This document shows positions 24,916 to 37,200 of a stretch of DNA of 64,000 nucleotides, one piece after another; within the stretch, counting starts at the first letter, position 1, and each line of letters opens with the position of its first letter. Origin of the DNA: Pelodera strongyloides (lineage: Eukaryota; Nematoda; Chromadorea; Rhabditida; Rhabditidae); the NCBI GenBank assembly GCA_036852015.1, contig JAANDG010000077.1, positions 1 to 64,000 of the forward strand, written 5' to 3'. A program made the position numbers and the translations under genes. The notes beneath the pieces were generated by a model that saw only the letters and a list, made by a program, of their open reading frames with translations, ran no database searches and was not told the origin of the DNA.

Positions 24916-26137
24916 ATGATTAGTATGCGGTGAGTAGCTTTTCCTAATGGAACTAATACGAAGTGTAGTAGTGTCAGTGGGTTAGTGCCCGCGGCCCGAT
25001 GTAGAATTGGTTCATTTTATATAATTACTTCTAGATTAGTATGTTCACTCTCACATGAAGTTGATATGTGCAAGAAGTCTGTGGTGCATTGTAGTCAAAT
25101 GCTATTTTAAATTATTATTTTTGAGCAAATGTTTCTTATAGCTTTTTTCCCATATAAAGTTATTTTCATGTAAAGTAAACATTGCAATTTACTTTTAGGA
25201 TTTTAGTATTTAAAATGAATTATCGAGGGTGGTTTTTTGAAGAAAATTTTGCTAGCGCATCATTATGACTTCTTACTTGCTCTGCTCATTTGCGTGTGTT
25301 TTATATCATTTTTCTTTGCCAGAAATAGTTTATATTCGTGTCTTTTGCAGTTTGTATAAAAGGTTTATAAAATTACGTTTTTGGTTGTTCTTTCTAACAC
25401 ATCTTGTTCGCGTTGATCGTGTGCATGCGTATTTATAGATTTTTTGTTGTATATTATATGTTATGTTACTTTCGTTGCTAGTACTTAGTCCTTACTAGTT
25501 ACTTATAATTAAACTTTACTCTCAAACTTATAATTAATCTTTCCTCTCAACTTTTACCCTGCATTATGGCTTAGGTTGGGCGTCGCCTTATTACATGGAA
25601 ATGTTGCAATATAGTTTTGAGGTCCATGCCCGAAGGAATCCTTTTAATTGGGTTTGTAATTACGGGCGTGCAAGGCCCCATGCAGTTTTAAGTAAGCAAG
25701 CAATTGAAGCTGAACACGAGAACTTGCGTAGCTAGTTATACTTTTTATACTAGTAATTAAAAAGCGAAGAGTAATTCAATTTACGCTCTTAAACTTAATT
25801 AACAATTTGTTAGACCAAGCTTATTTAGCATACAGTAGTCGCTTTTAAATTACCGTATACACGTGGGAAAGTCAAGAAAACGCGACGCATTCATCTGCGT
25901 CACGATCGATAGCTCTGTGCTAAACGTGTGCTAGATCTAGATTTGCAAATTTCTTGCTTTCTCTGGCCGTCGGTTGAGATTTGGTGTTCGTATTCTTGGT
26001 GTATTCTTCATTCCTTCTTTCACCTCTTTTTGGATATGTAAAAGGCATTTTAGAATTATTTTTCCCGCTAGCCCAATTACGACTTATTCATAGTTTTATT
26101 TTGCTAACTCCAGTCACCAGCCTATTTCTTGGGGGGA

Positions 26138-26322
26138 GATAATGCTCTCACCTCTCACTTTGGGTGAGAGTTAGAGTTGTTGGTGGATTGGAAAATTTGG
26201 TGAGAGTGAGAGCTAAACACGTTGGTGGATCGGCGTTAACTTTCACCCTACAAATAAGTTCCCCCGGGTGAGAGTTTTAGCTCTCACCCAGACAAAAAAG
26301 TGTTGGTGGATCCGGCCTCAGA
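26138..26322. mobile_element. Diverged element related to family A
   Basis: The right end GTGTTGGTGGATCCGGCCTC matches the family-A end GTGTTGGTGAATACGACCTC with few changes. Inside, GTTGGTGGAT occurs three times, and GGTGAGAG/CTCTCACC arms form inverted repeats. The left end is unclear. Confidence 0.5.
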
Positions 26323-26551
26323 TTATAGCGTCACGCTGTTATAGTGTCACGCTATTAACTTGAAGTTTTGCTCTTTTGACTTCAAAATTCACTTTCTAAA
26401 TTGCCCATGGAAGTTGGAAGGAAACACGAATTTTGTTTTGAATTGTACTTTGAATGAGAAAGCGCTGATCGAATTAAGCATACAATTACAATACAATGAG
26501 ATACTTCCTTCCGCTGTTTATTTTTACTTCGTGAAGTTTGAGGCGCCTTTC

Positions 26552-27065
26552 TTACTTAGCCCTCATGGCTCCTAGGCAACAATCTGGTCTATTGTGAAAA
26601 AACTTGGCGTGGAGCAGATTCGAACCCGCGTCACTTGCATGGCTAGCAAGCACTCACCGGTTGAGCTACACGCACACTTTTTCACGCAACCAATACTGAT
26701 TGTCCCTAGCTCCGGGTTACACACAGAGGGGCGGGTTGCCTCATGCGGCGCATCTACCCGACTTACTACCCTCTCCCCAAGAGTGCCTGGTCCCACAGGC
26801 ATAATCCACTGTGTACCATTCCCAACAACTCTTGGGACCCGGTTCGGCCCCCACTTAGCCCTCATGGCTCCTAGGCAACAATCTGGTCTATTGTGAAAAA
26901 ACTTGGCGTGGAGCAGATTCGAACCCGCGTCACTTGCATGGCTAGCAAGCACTCACCGGTTGAGCTACACGCACACTTTTTCACGCAACCAATACTGATT
27001 GTCCCTAGCTCCGGGTTACACACAGAGGGGCGGGTTGCCTCATGCGGCGCATCTACCCGACTTAC
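26552..27065 (-). repeat. tRNA-derived SINE-like unit, duplicated with a 299-base period
   Basis: On the - strand each unit has a B-box-like GGGTTCGAATCTGC and an A-box-like TAGCTCAACCGGTGAGTGC, with a 5-bp anticodon-type stem (CTTGC/GCAAG) but a poorly paired T-arm and acceptor. It is therefore tRNA-like rather than a good tRNA gene. The second copy starts 299 bases after the first and is nearly identical, which indicates a recent duplication, and it ends earlier than the first. Confidence 0.7.
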
Positions 27066-27910
27066 TTCTTTTTTAAAATGACATCATTATAAGTAAGTAT
27101 ATCATCATGCTGCTCGTTATTTATGAACCTTTTTGCCCTTTTGAATTAATTTTGCGTGGCTCGGACTGCATTTGGAATTTGGACGGAGTTAATTAGGTTG
27201 TTGAATAGAGTTCGGCTAGCTAGAAGAAGTCGTGTAATGTAATGAATGCATCACAGTTGGTAAAACACCCGTCGTAGAGGGGGTGTGGCCAGTGTTGTTG
27301 TGCGTTCATAACCATTTGGGGGACCGCCCAAAATTACGGTAATAATTTTGCAGAATAATATACCAAAATTTGTATAATTTTGCAATGAACACTTAATATT
27401 ATGTCTTAGTCCTTTTTATAATACATAATTTGGCTAATTTGTGAAATAAACACTTAAATAAATAATATCTGTAAATGCTGGAGATATTCGCTCATTGGGT
27501 GGGTCCCTAAAACAAACTTTGATAGATCGCTGAAGAATGAGCTGCGGGGAACGCAACTGATATATTTATTTTATTGGGCAGACAAAGAAAAAATCCACAG
27601 TCATTGGCTATTTGACAATGACTAATCTGGTAGTAGTTTGTTGGTTTCGCTTGTCTACCTATACAAACGGTTTTTATTGCGCTTCATATAATTCATGCCT
27701 CTAAGTAAGATATTGACTGTCAACTGTAGGACGGCTCCAGTGTGTCTACTGGGTAGGAATGGTAGGTAAAACACACATAAAATGCAGGTTTATAGTAAAT
27801 ACATTCCAGAGTAGATTTGCAAAATTGGAGACGGATTGGTTCAGTAGTTTTTGTGCTATTAATTGAAAAGTGCTCCAAGGTCCGGGAAAACCCCGTAGAA
27901 GAACCAAAAA

Positions 27911-27940
27911 GGGCTAGGCGCGCTATCGCGCGCCTAGCCC
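27911..27940. other. Perfect GC-rich hairpin
   Basis: GGGCTAGGCGCG and CGCGCCTAGCCC form a 12-bp perfect stem around a short loop, isolated in AT-rich DNA. Nothing else explains it. It is too short for a microRNA precursor. Confidence 0.6.
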
Positions 27941-29069
27941 CAATAACCTTGTTTTTCAACATCCAACGTGAAGCTTAGGGTCACCCCTTCCTACATAGCG
28001 ACATAGCTTCCTTGCCCTTCGCCGCGGCCGGTCGTCAATAATTTTTCTGCTGGACGTTTATTCTTATTTATTACATTGCTGCATTCCGCATATGGACAGT
28101 CAGGGCAGACTGATTGTGAGAGCCCAATACAATTTCACACCAACAACACTCATCAGCGTCATCTATTCCACTCGAAGGTATGGCGCGTGGGTCAAGTTTT
28201 TGATTTAATTTGAACTAGCATGTCCAGAAAGGTTGAAGATACACGCACATATCTCCGACCCATTACTTGCCCATACGCCACATAGAATCTGCACTACACA
28301 TTCATAGAAACTGGCTAGTAGAGAACTTTGAGGCCAGCTAACAGACTGGAAAGATTTCTTTATCGAATAGGAAGCTGTAGAATGCTGGTAGCAATGTTGA
28401 TACAATTCAGTTTTGGTGACCTCAGCGGGGTGTGGACTGCGAACAGACACTGCGTTGTGTGACGTGACACACCACTAAACTTTAGTAGTTGAAAAGCGAT
28501 AAAAAAGACCCTCGGAGGAGAAGTCGCCAATCGTTCAGAGATAGTATTCAGTCTCGAGGGTGAAATTTCTCCAGATCCAGAGGCAGCTTGTCTCTAGAGA
28601 CGATTTCCCCCTTTTTCAGGGAAAATTTGCATGCATGGAAAGTCTCCACGACTATTTGTGGAAGTAAAGATAACATTTTTTCGCTCCCAGTCTGTCCGCT
28701 CCGATAGGTTTTTTTCCATGGGTAGATGTAGTAGCAAATACGGGCTCAGAATGAGCACCAAGTGCCCTGAAAAGGTTCAACACTTTTTTGTACGCACACT
28801 TGTTACTTGCTCCCGACTCCTATTGTACACAAGGACCTTGGTGATACATGATGGATAAAAACCGTCCATTTTCTTTCGGCTTTCTGACAGGTTTCACAGT
28901 GAAGTATTTGAATACTACCCATGTGGTAGAACAAAACTGACTTACCAGACTTGCCACTAAAAGTTCGGCACAAGTTCAGTCTTATAAACTGCCACTTTAA
29001 TTCATCTATAGTGTTTTTTACATGGGCTTATTGTACATGGGCTACGTGCATACATGGGCTTTTCTGGTC

Positions 29070-29475
29070 TTTTGTTTGTATGAACGAAACGAAATCTTTT
29101 CATAAAGAAAATTTTCTATTGGCAGCCGAAAGAGCATATAAAATCTTTGCCGTGGCGAGATTCGAACCCACTCTCGATCCAAGGTCCCACACTCTACCTG
29201 TTGAGCTATGCTAGCTTATCATAACTCTTTGCCCTACATACAGCACCTTCAATGGCAAAATTGCATGGTAGCATTAGTCGACTGGAGGTCCAAACTGATT
29301 ATTATACGTTTCCACAACCAAAGACGTGTGAATGTAAGTGGCACAGAGGAGAAAGAGACGAGAGTTAACAAGTTAACTTTTTACATTGCGGCAATTCTTT
29401 TTTTAAATAGGGAAACAATCGGCATATTCCTCCGCCGGAGAAGAGCCCGTAGGGCTCTTCGAACGGCTGGCAAAA
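29070..29475 (-). mobile_element. tRNA-like repeat with tail (copy 1, inverse of copy at 35138)
   Basis: The - strand carries TAGCTCAACAGGTAGAGTGT and GGGTTCGAATCTCGCC, which are tRNA A-box and B-box like. A region shared in inverse orientation with 35138-35460 includes GAAAGAGCATA beside the tRNA part and the 21-base palindrome GAAGAGCCC..GGGCTCTTC near 29440-29462. This suggests a SINE or another non-autonomous retroelement. Confidence 0.6.
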
Positions 29476-29809
29476 AATAAACCCGTAAAAAGTCCAAGCT
29501 TATGTGAAACAAGCAAAGTAACTGCTGTTTACCCAATCACTGCACCACATTGCATCATTCGTTGTGTGATTTGTAAAGCGATTTATTATTAACCTATGAT
29601 TGCGCGCGCGGGTTACACTGCGTGCGTTTACAAGTTTGTTCAAAATTGGGGCAACAAGTATACCAAAAAACCGGCGTGTTTCCATCCAATCTACCGTAAT
29701 TTGGAACCAAACGTGTATACTTCATACGAGAAACATAAAAAAATTCTCGTGTAGTCCTAAAACGCGGTATTTTTAAGCATAATTGGAAACATGCAAAGAA
29801 TACCCATTG

Positions 29810-30340
29810 TGTGAGCACTTTTCTCAGTGACTACTGGGTGTGTAAATCTGGAAAAGGTGACAAAATGTTTCAAACACTCAGAATTTATTAGCAAACTAAT
29901 GTTTACCCAATTTCAACACCGCTTAAGTGCTAAATTTTTGTAAAATCAGCAGAACCATAATTTTTGAAATAACAAAGCACCGACACGAATAACGGTGTGC
30001 ATTTTTTCTCAGCGACTACTGTGGGTACACATCTGGAAAAGGTGTCAAAATGTTCCAAATAATCTGAATTTTTTAGCAAATCAAAATTTATTTAGATTAA
30101 TGGCCTGGAAGATATTTTATTTTTGTGTCAAAGTTAATGTAAAGAAATTCAACACCTCGAGATGAATAACGGCGTGCATTTTTTCTCAGCGAGTACTTGG
30201 TTTCAGGACCTGCCAATGGTTTCAAAATGTGCAGAAAACCCTGAATTTTTTAGCAAACCTTTTTTATCCAAATTTCGCCTAGTATAAAATACTTTATTTA
30301 TGTATCAAAGTCCAGAAACAGAATTAAAAAATTCGCCAAT
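29810..30340. repeat. Degenerate tandem repeat, three units of about 180 bases
   Basis: TTCTCAG followed by a GNGANTACT-type stretch recurs at 29821, 30006 and 30183 (spacings 185 and 177). In each unit this is followed by TCTGGAAAAGGTG-like, AAAATGT and GAATTTNTTAGCAAA segments and then AAT(A)ACGGNGTGCATTTTTT. The units have diverged considerably. No reading frame spans them. Confidence 0.75.
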
Positions 30341-32790
30341 CCCGATTTCTGATCAATATTTCGTCATTTCGGAACTTCGCGTACTTTTGGTTTCCGGCCT
30401 ACCACCAAAAGTTTTCCGGCTTTTCCAACTGTGGCATGAACATTGAACATTGAGTGAATTAATATTATGGGGTCTGTCGCGCGAATGCGGTCGTGATGCT
30501 GCAGCCTTCGGATATTTATTCTGATTTGCTGAGTAGTTTAGAATCAGCTATGGTCCCTCCAAATTTATGTAATTTTTATAATTCCGAAGGTGGTTCGCCG
30601 GTGAGCAGGTGAGCTGGCCGGTAGGAAATATTTGATTTATTGTATAAACCTGCCCTCTTCATCTTCGCTTGCTTTGCTCAACTTCACATTGATTGGCGCG
30701 GACGCTCCTGCAGTCGGAGTCCGGAGTCGAATAGAAGATATATTCGACGTCGTCCATGCAGTCGTTGTGCCGTAGATGTCGTTATATTATACGCAATAGT
30801 TGGCGACCTGGTAAATTTTGCTTCTAACTTTTATACGGTGCTTCTTGCTCAGTATAGAGATCGGGACTGCTCTTACCTTATCATCTAACTTTTGCCAGTG
30901 CTGAATGCGAAGCTATATTTGCAAGGGGTGAGGCAACCTACTAAAGTATCTAGTTTCCTGATTTCCTGATTTTTGCTCACCTCATTCTCATTCACAATCA
31001 GCTTGCAAACGTGGTCGTTTCGTTCCTGGATGATGTGATATCGTCAAGTAAACACATGTGTGTTGCTAAATTTTGCTCAGCATGGGCCGTCGGCCCACGT
31101 GGCATGCCTGTTGGACGTTCTCTAAGCGTTCTTTGGGTTGAGCTTGAGTTTCCCGAGCAAAAAAACGAAGGTAAAATAACGCCCCTGCCCCGCTGTCGGC
31201 ATCTCGGCTCTCTGCATTGCTATCTTTCTCGCTTCATCTGTTTTTCTCTCTCCATCCTTGCTCCACGGAAAGGAATTGAACTGTTTGCGACACTGCGCCC
31301 GGGTTACCTGAGCCTGAACGGGCTGATAAGCGCCAAAGCGCCCCTCTCTAGAGGGCTTGCCTGCGTGAAACAACTTCCTTGCCTGCCCGCTCCCTTGCTT
31401 TCTTGATTTGATAATCTTTCAGCGAATTGGCAAGCCCGAGCGATAAGTTTAGAGAGTTTTAGTTTTGCTGGGTAAGTGGAGTTTTTCGGAGCGTTTACGA
31501 TGCAGGCAAGGTTGTGTTTCTCTGCGGAATCTCGCTTGTTGGAAAGACTTAGTGATGGAGAAAATGTAAGCTAGCTAGCAGTTTCAAGGCGGTTTTTTGG
31601 AGAAGCTGATTTTTTTTATCCTTGTGCGTAAATAAATATAAACCATTAATTTTTTCATGGGTTTTTTGAATCGTCCCTTGACAAGGTGTTACTAACGCTT
31701 TTCCACTTTTCCCGCGACGGACGCGAGCTGTTATCTCTCAATTTTTCTACTGTTTCTCATGTGAGAGCCATGGAGCTCTTATCAGTTGTCATTGCTCGCT
31801 CCTTCCTTGTTTCGGCGCTGTCATTGTGAATAGCGTGACTTGTTGTAGTCTGTAGCCTGTTGGTTTGGTTTACACACTGCGCTCATTAATTTATCGATTT
31901 TCCCAATGAAGAACTCTTTTCTGCTCCCTCTTCTCTTGTCGTCTAATAATTTTCGAGCGGCATCTCCCTTTTCTTTTATGAACCGAAGCGCGTTTAGAAT
32001 GCCCAAAAGGAGAAAAGAAACAAAAAAAAAACTGAATATTTCTTTCAAAGATTGCTTTTCATCAGTTGTGAACAGATTTTATTGCTTCTTTATTTCGTCA
32101 ACTAAATCGCGCAGAGCTTTCTCAGAACTCGGGATTTTGTCGGTTTAATTCCAGAAAAAACCTGATCTACGTTTTGAAGGACTTTAGACTCTTTTCATGA
32201 AGCGAAACTTCCGAAGAATTTACGAATGCGTTTTATTGTGAGATAATCTGCCCGTTCTGTGAAAAGGGGCTTTCTACAGGTTTTTTTTTGTGTTTGTATT
32301 TAACACAGATGTGCATACCAAGTCCCTTTAATTTAATGCATTTCGAATGATTGGCTGAACTTACCGGCTGTAGTTTGTAGTTTGTGTATGATCGTATGTA
32401 TGATGCAGATGCATACTTTCACCTCTACGCTGGTTTTTATAGTGGTTGCCATGGTGACGCTTACGCGTCGTGGAATTAGCCAGATGATAGTGTTATATAT
32501 TCTTCCCTATTTACGCCATATACAGGATTCGTACTTTGTAGTTTACTACAGTAATTGTAGTTCTTTCTAGTTTACACTTTTGTTTATTTTCTATTGTTAC
32601 TGTTCTCGTGCTCTCGTAATTGTTGTCTTGATATATATTGATTGATGATGCTGTGTTGTACACTTTGTTGTAATTGTAATATTAAGTTTTACGTAAAAAG
32701 GTTTAATATTGATATTGACGTTGAGTTATATCCTGATTGATAATGATAATATCTATGTCGATTATGTTATTATTTATACTAATATTACAG

Positions 32791-32907
32791 ATTCCCCAAA
32801 AGTGAGTCTGAAGGAGGATAGTTGGTGTTTTCCACCCTATTTTCCCCTGGTCGAGTGGTGAAGTGAAGAAGACAGGAACGAGCAAATTTTCGTGAAATTT
32901 TAAAGGG
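32791..32907 (+). promoter_or_regulatory. hif-1: hif-1 5' UTR with upstream acceptor
   Basis: An acceptor-like AATATTACAG ends at 32790, and the ATG follows 117 bases later. The acceptor could receive a spliced leader or an upstream non-coding exon. Which of the two cannot be decided from the sequence. Confidence 0.4.
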
Positions 32908-34202
32908 ATGGCTACACCGCCCAATGAGCTCGAGGCTCGTAAAAGGTGGGGTTTTTATTCTTGTTTTATTATTATTTGTATTATTTGAACTCTGTGCATA
33001 ATTTTGATCTGTTTGTCGAATTCTATCGTTAGTTTAGTGGCAATGAGGAGTCCTATTTTCATGGTCTTTGTCTATTTGTGCTTGTGATTTTGGGTATTGT
33101 GCTGGTGTATTTTTGCTTTGGAACTCATTAGAGTAGGTGACGTACATATAATTTTCTTTGTGGATAAGACGTAAAGTTTAACCATGTTTTCTATCCTTTT
33201 TTGTGTTTACTCATTTTTGTATCCAGTTGTTTATACCAAGCATTCCAAACAATAAGTTGCCTTACCGTGCAAATTCCAAAGTAGCATATTTATTAATTTG
33301 TTTTTAAGTTTCTCATCCAAATTTGAAACCGACACGTTGCATTTGAAGCACCGAGCGCGTATCTTTTATCTTTCAACGATTATTCGATCTTGTCGTCAAT
33401 TATCTCTAATTTGCACAATCATTCTACTCTCAGTATTTTCCTTCCCTTTTCTGATGACCTCTACCTATTTGGTGTATGTTGCCAATTTTCCTTACCCATG
33501 TGACATTGCTGTGTAGTCACGGGATCTACAAAGATCTTTTCTATTTTCCTTAATTGAGTTTGAAAGGTGGAGGAAGTTGATTTGTCGGGACATTCTCTCT
33601 ATCTAATCAACTGTATTTCGTTCGGATGAATCGGGCATTGATTTGATGATAATTTGTAGCCATTGAACGATTGAACTGTTTCGTTGAGCTCTGGCTCTGG
33701 GCAGAACTTATTGCTTTGTTGCCTAGTATCAGAGGCTTATATGAAGCTGTTATATGGGGGATGTGTTATCCATTTTCTTTCACCTCACTGACAAGGATGT
33801 TGTGTACAGTTGGAGCTGCTTGTGGGCTACTTTTACTTATGAACCGATTTATGACCAGATGAGCCTTTCTTTAAGAAAGCCGTTTCGTTCATGGAGTTTT
33901 TTTTCGGGTTGGGAAAGATACTTGAAACGGGACAGCTGAATCGATTGATAGTCGACATTGTTCCCTTCTCCCATGATCCGATCACTGTATCACATATCAT
34001 TGTCATTGGTCACTTTATTTTGCCTCGGACAATTGGGAAGTAATTCCCATTGGAGTATTGCGTCAATCAATGACCCCCCCCCCCCCTTCCCGATAATGCT
34101 CGCTTCACCTTCAGCCCTCAAAGTCCATGTTGCTGGCCTCTTGTTGTTGATCCACTTCCCCAGTCTTTTTTTGCTCTCTCTCTCTTTTCTCTCTCTCTCT
34201 CT

Positions 34203-34255
<53 letters not shown>

Positions 34256-37200
34256 CCTCTCTCTCCCTCCCTTCGTTCAGTTTTTCTCCCCTCTCCGCTT
34301 TGATCGCTCGTTCGGTGGTAGCCCAGGCGGGCAAATTTTGTTCCTCCTCTGTCGTCGAGCACGCTGACCAGATGTCCATGTTCTTTGCTCTTTCTGCTCG
34401 TTCTTTCACGTCTCTCTCCTCTCTCGTCATTTGGATTTGTAACATGTTTTTCGTTGTCTGTTGTCTCCATGATTGCCGAATTGTCTATGGCGAGCATTCC
34501 CTCTCCTTTCTAGTCTAATCTCTTGGTCTCGTGTTCTCTGTGTGCAGCCCTAATTTGATTTTGATATTCCTGCTGGTCGGCTCGCTCTCCAAAAGTAGAG
34601 TTGTTTATGATCCTGGGGTGGGGAGTCCTCTTCTCAATCTCTCTTCTCTCTCTCTCCTCTCTCTCTCTTTCCTCTCTCTCTTTCCTCTCTTTTCTCTCTT
34701 TCCTCTTTCCTCTCTCTTCTCTCTCTCTTCCCTGTCTCTACTGCGCCTATCCTCTCTTCCCCATTAGTTTTTCTGCAGCCCGAAACATTTTCAGTACAAG
34801 AATCATCAACCGGGAGGGGGTCTCTGAAAAGTGATGAAGGAGAGAGAGAGAGTAAGAGAGAGAAAGAAGAGAGAGTGCTCGGAGGTTGTTACATTGAACC
34901 TAAGGGAAATATGAAAATATACGGGAACTGAAAAGTGAGGTGAGGGGGAAAGGAACGTGCGATCTAAGTGAGGTTTACGTACGGTATGTAGGATCTAATC
35001 AGTTTTATATGTTTTTCGAGTTTTTGCGAGTAGGTCTCGATTTCATGAGGAGTGGGTGAAGTTGAGGGACGAAGAACTTTGAGAGCCTCAGACGCGGTAG
35101 GATGTTTGTTTAAGGTTTATTAGATTATTAGACACCAGCCGTTCGAAGAGCCCTACGGGCTCTTCTCCGACTGGAGGAATGGGCCTTCGGCCGATTGTTA
35201 CCCTATTTAAAAGAATTTCTTCAAACGTAAAAAAAGGTCATTTACGTTTATGCGGAAACGTATAATATAGTTGTGGACTTTGCAAATTTGCAAATTTGCT
35301 ATTGCAAGTGCTCTTCTATCTCCTATAAGATCTGAATCGAGAGGTTGTGCCCTGATGTGGGTTCGAATCTCGCCAGCCACAAAGATTTTGTATGCTCTTT
35401 CGATCGAAGAATTTTCTTTATGAAGGGATTTCGTTGTGCACATAAAAACAAACCCGTGACAAACTCTTCTCCTTTATATTAGACATGTTGACTGATGTCG
35501 TAGTGATGAACGTCATCGTCATCATTTGCATTCCAAATCAGGGTTCCAGCTTCGAGGGCTGGTTTCAACTTGAGGTTGTGTAGGTCGGGTAGAGAACGAA
35601 TAGCGGATTATGCCGCTAACTATGTCATATTAGCAAAAGTTACCGTATACCGTTACATCCTCTTGCACTGAAGCTTACATCTTTTTCTTCTTGCTCTGAA
35701 GCTGTATTTGAGTCTAGGTTGAACAATTGAACTTTGAGTTCGCCGTACTTGATGGACGTTCTTTGATGTTGTTTTAAGATCCCACTTGAGGGAACTTTTG
35801 AAACCTCTTTTATTTACCTTGCACTTGCATTCTTTTTGGCTTTAAGACTTAAGCATGCCGTTGCGCGGGTTGCTTCTGTATTGGCCTGTTTATAAAGGAA
35901 ACCCTGGTTTAGAACGAGAGGCAGAGAAGCTAGTAGTTATAGGAAAGAGAGAGACTTGGAGAAAGTCACTTTCTATACAAATACAAATACAACTTGAATC
36001 GTGCCTGATGTCAAAATGCTAAATAGTAGTGCGGGTGCGTTTTCCCAAAACTTGAAGCCGTTCTTTTTTCACTTCGTTTTGTGTTAGCATTTTTTATTCG
36101 CATCTCTCCGTCTCTCAGTTTCAGTATTGCCTATTTTCTTCTCTTCTTTAGCATCTCTCATTTGAGGATACAGTCTCGCCTTTTCTAAATACTTCTCCAC
36201 AACTCTGTGAAACTGCTGCGTCGTATATGTTTGTTCTCAGGAAACTGCTCGCGATACTTGTGCGTTCTTTAGTCTTTGCGGGGAAATGGGAAAAGCTATT
36301 TGAAATTGACTGAAGTTTGTTTCAAAGGTTTCGGAAATTTTTTTTTTTTTTTTGAAGTTAATGGCTTGTGGCAAATTGTCAAATAAAAGTCGTAACTCTG
36401 TCGTTTTTATGGGGGAATTATGAGAGGTTGTGCCGTATGTCGGGTGTGTTTGTGTTAGCTGGATCCTGGATCGTTAATCGTTATTGTTCTAACGATCTTA
36501 GGTTGCGATTTTGGGATTGATTGTCAAATATGTTAAGTATGTTGAACTCTTTATATTTATTCATAAATACGTTTATAAGAGAAACTGAGAGACTAGACGG
36601 GAAACGTACTACTCACAATGAGTACATTCATGCTTGCTTGCGTATTATATAGATTTACACGTTTTAGGTCAACGTGCGTGAGATTTTGTGGAGGGAGAGG
36701 CTGCTGTTTCGGGATGAGACAGAGATTGTACCTTTCATTCAGGTTCTTTCACGCGCAGGTTTTGTGTGTAGCGTGTCTTTAGCTTTGCCCGTAGCGCGTT
36801 GTCCGTACTCAAAACGGGGGGTCGGGGTGCTTGCTGGTCGACTGGTCAAAGAGCATGAACATTAACATATGGAAAGTGCAGGAGAATATGCAAATTGCGG
36901 AGTGTGACAGGATAGAGAGAGAGGAGATAGAGAGAGAGGAGGTAGAGAGAGAAGAGATTGTTGATAATTGATATCTGGCTTTGAATAAATGGAACTGGAT
37001 CTTAATTCTTGAACCCTGGTAGCGGTTTCGCTTTAATTCGCTTGGAGTAGGTTCAGTTGATTTGCTACGAATGATTGTTATTGTTCGTGTCAAGCATGAA
37101 CAATGAGTTCATTTCGTTTGTGAAACATTGAACTATTGATTAGGATAATTATTTCAGTACCAGACGGCTATCGCCGCCTGAGGCGACTTTCAAAGTCTGA

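Larger units (their letters stand above)
23902..32790. other. Intergenic region upstream of hif-1 (8.9 kb), repeats only
   Basis: No gene is recognised. In order it contains: AT-rich DNA; a palindromic element 24767-24915; a diverged relative of family A ending about 26322; a duplicated tRNA-derived block 26552-27065; a GC hairpin 27911-27940; a tRNA-like element and its tail 29070-29475; degenerate tandem repeats 29810-30340; and a GC-richer stretch 31080-31440 that could be hif-1 promoter or a 5' exon, without direct support. Confidence 0.65.

Noticed and set aside
26594..27081. Repeated frame over the tRNA-like units (two nearly identical peptides)
   Set aside because: The frame is the antisense of tRNA-derived repeats, and identity between the peptides reflects DNA duplication, not a protein family.
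31500..31565. Possible upstream hif-1 first exon (ATG followed by 22 codons and a GTAAGC donor)
   Set aside because: It ends in phase 0 while hif-1 exon 2 needs two bases, and no similarity to HIF N-termini was seen. It could at most be a 5' UTR exon.
33958..34518. Long frames on both strands over 33958-34518 and 34531-34834
   Set aside because: They are products of the CT/GA microsatellites (Ser/Leu and Arg/Glu runs), not genes.
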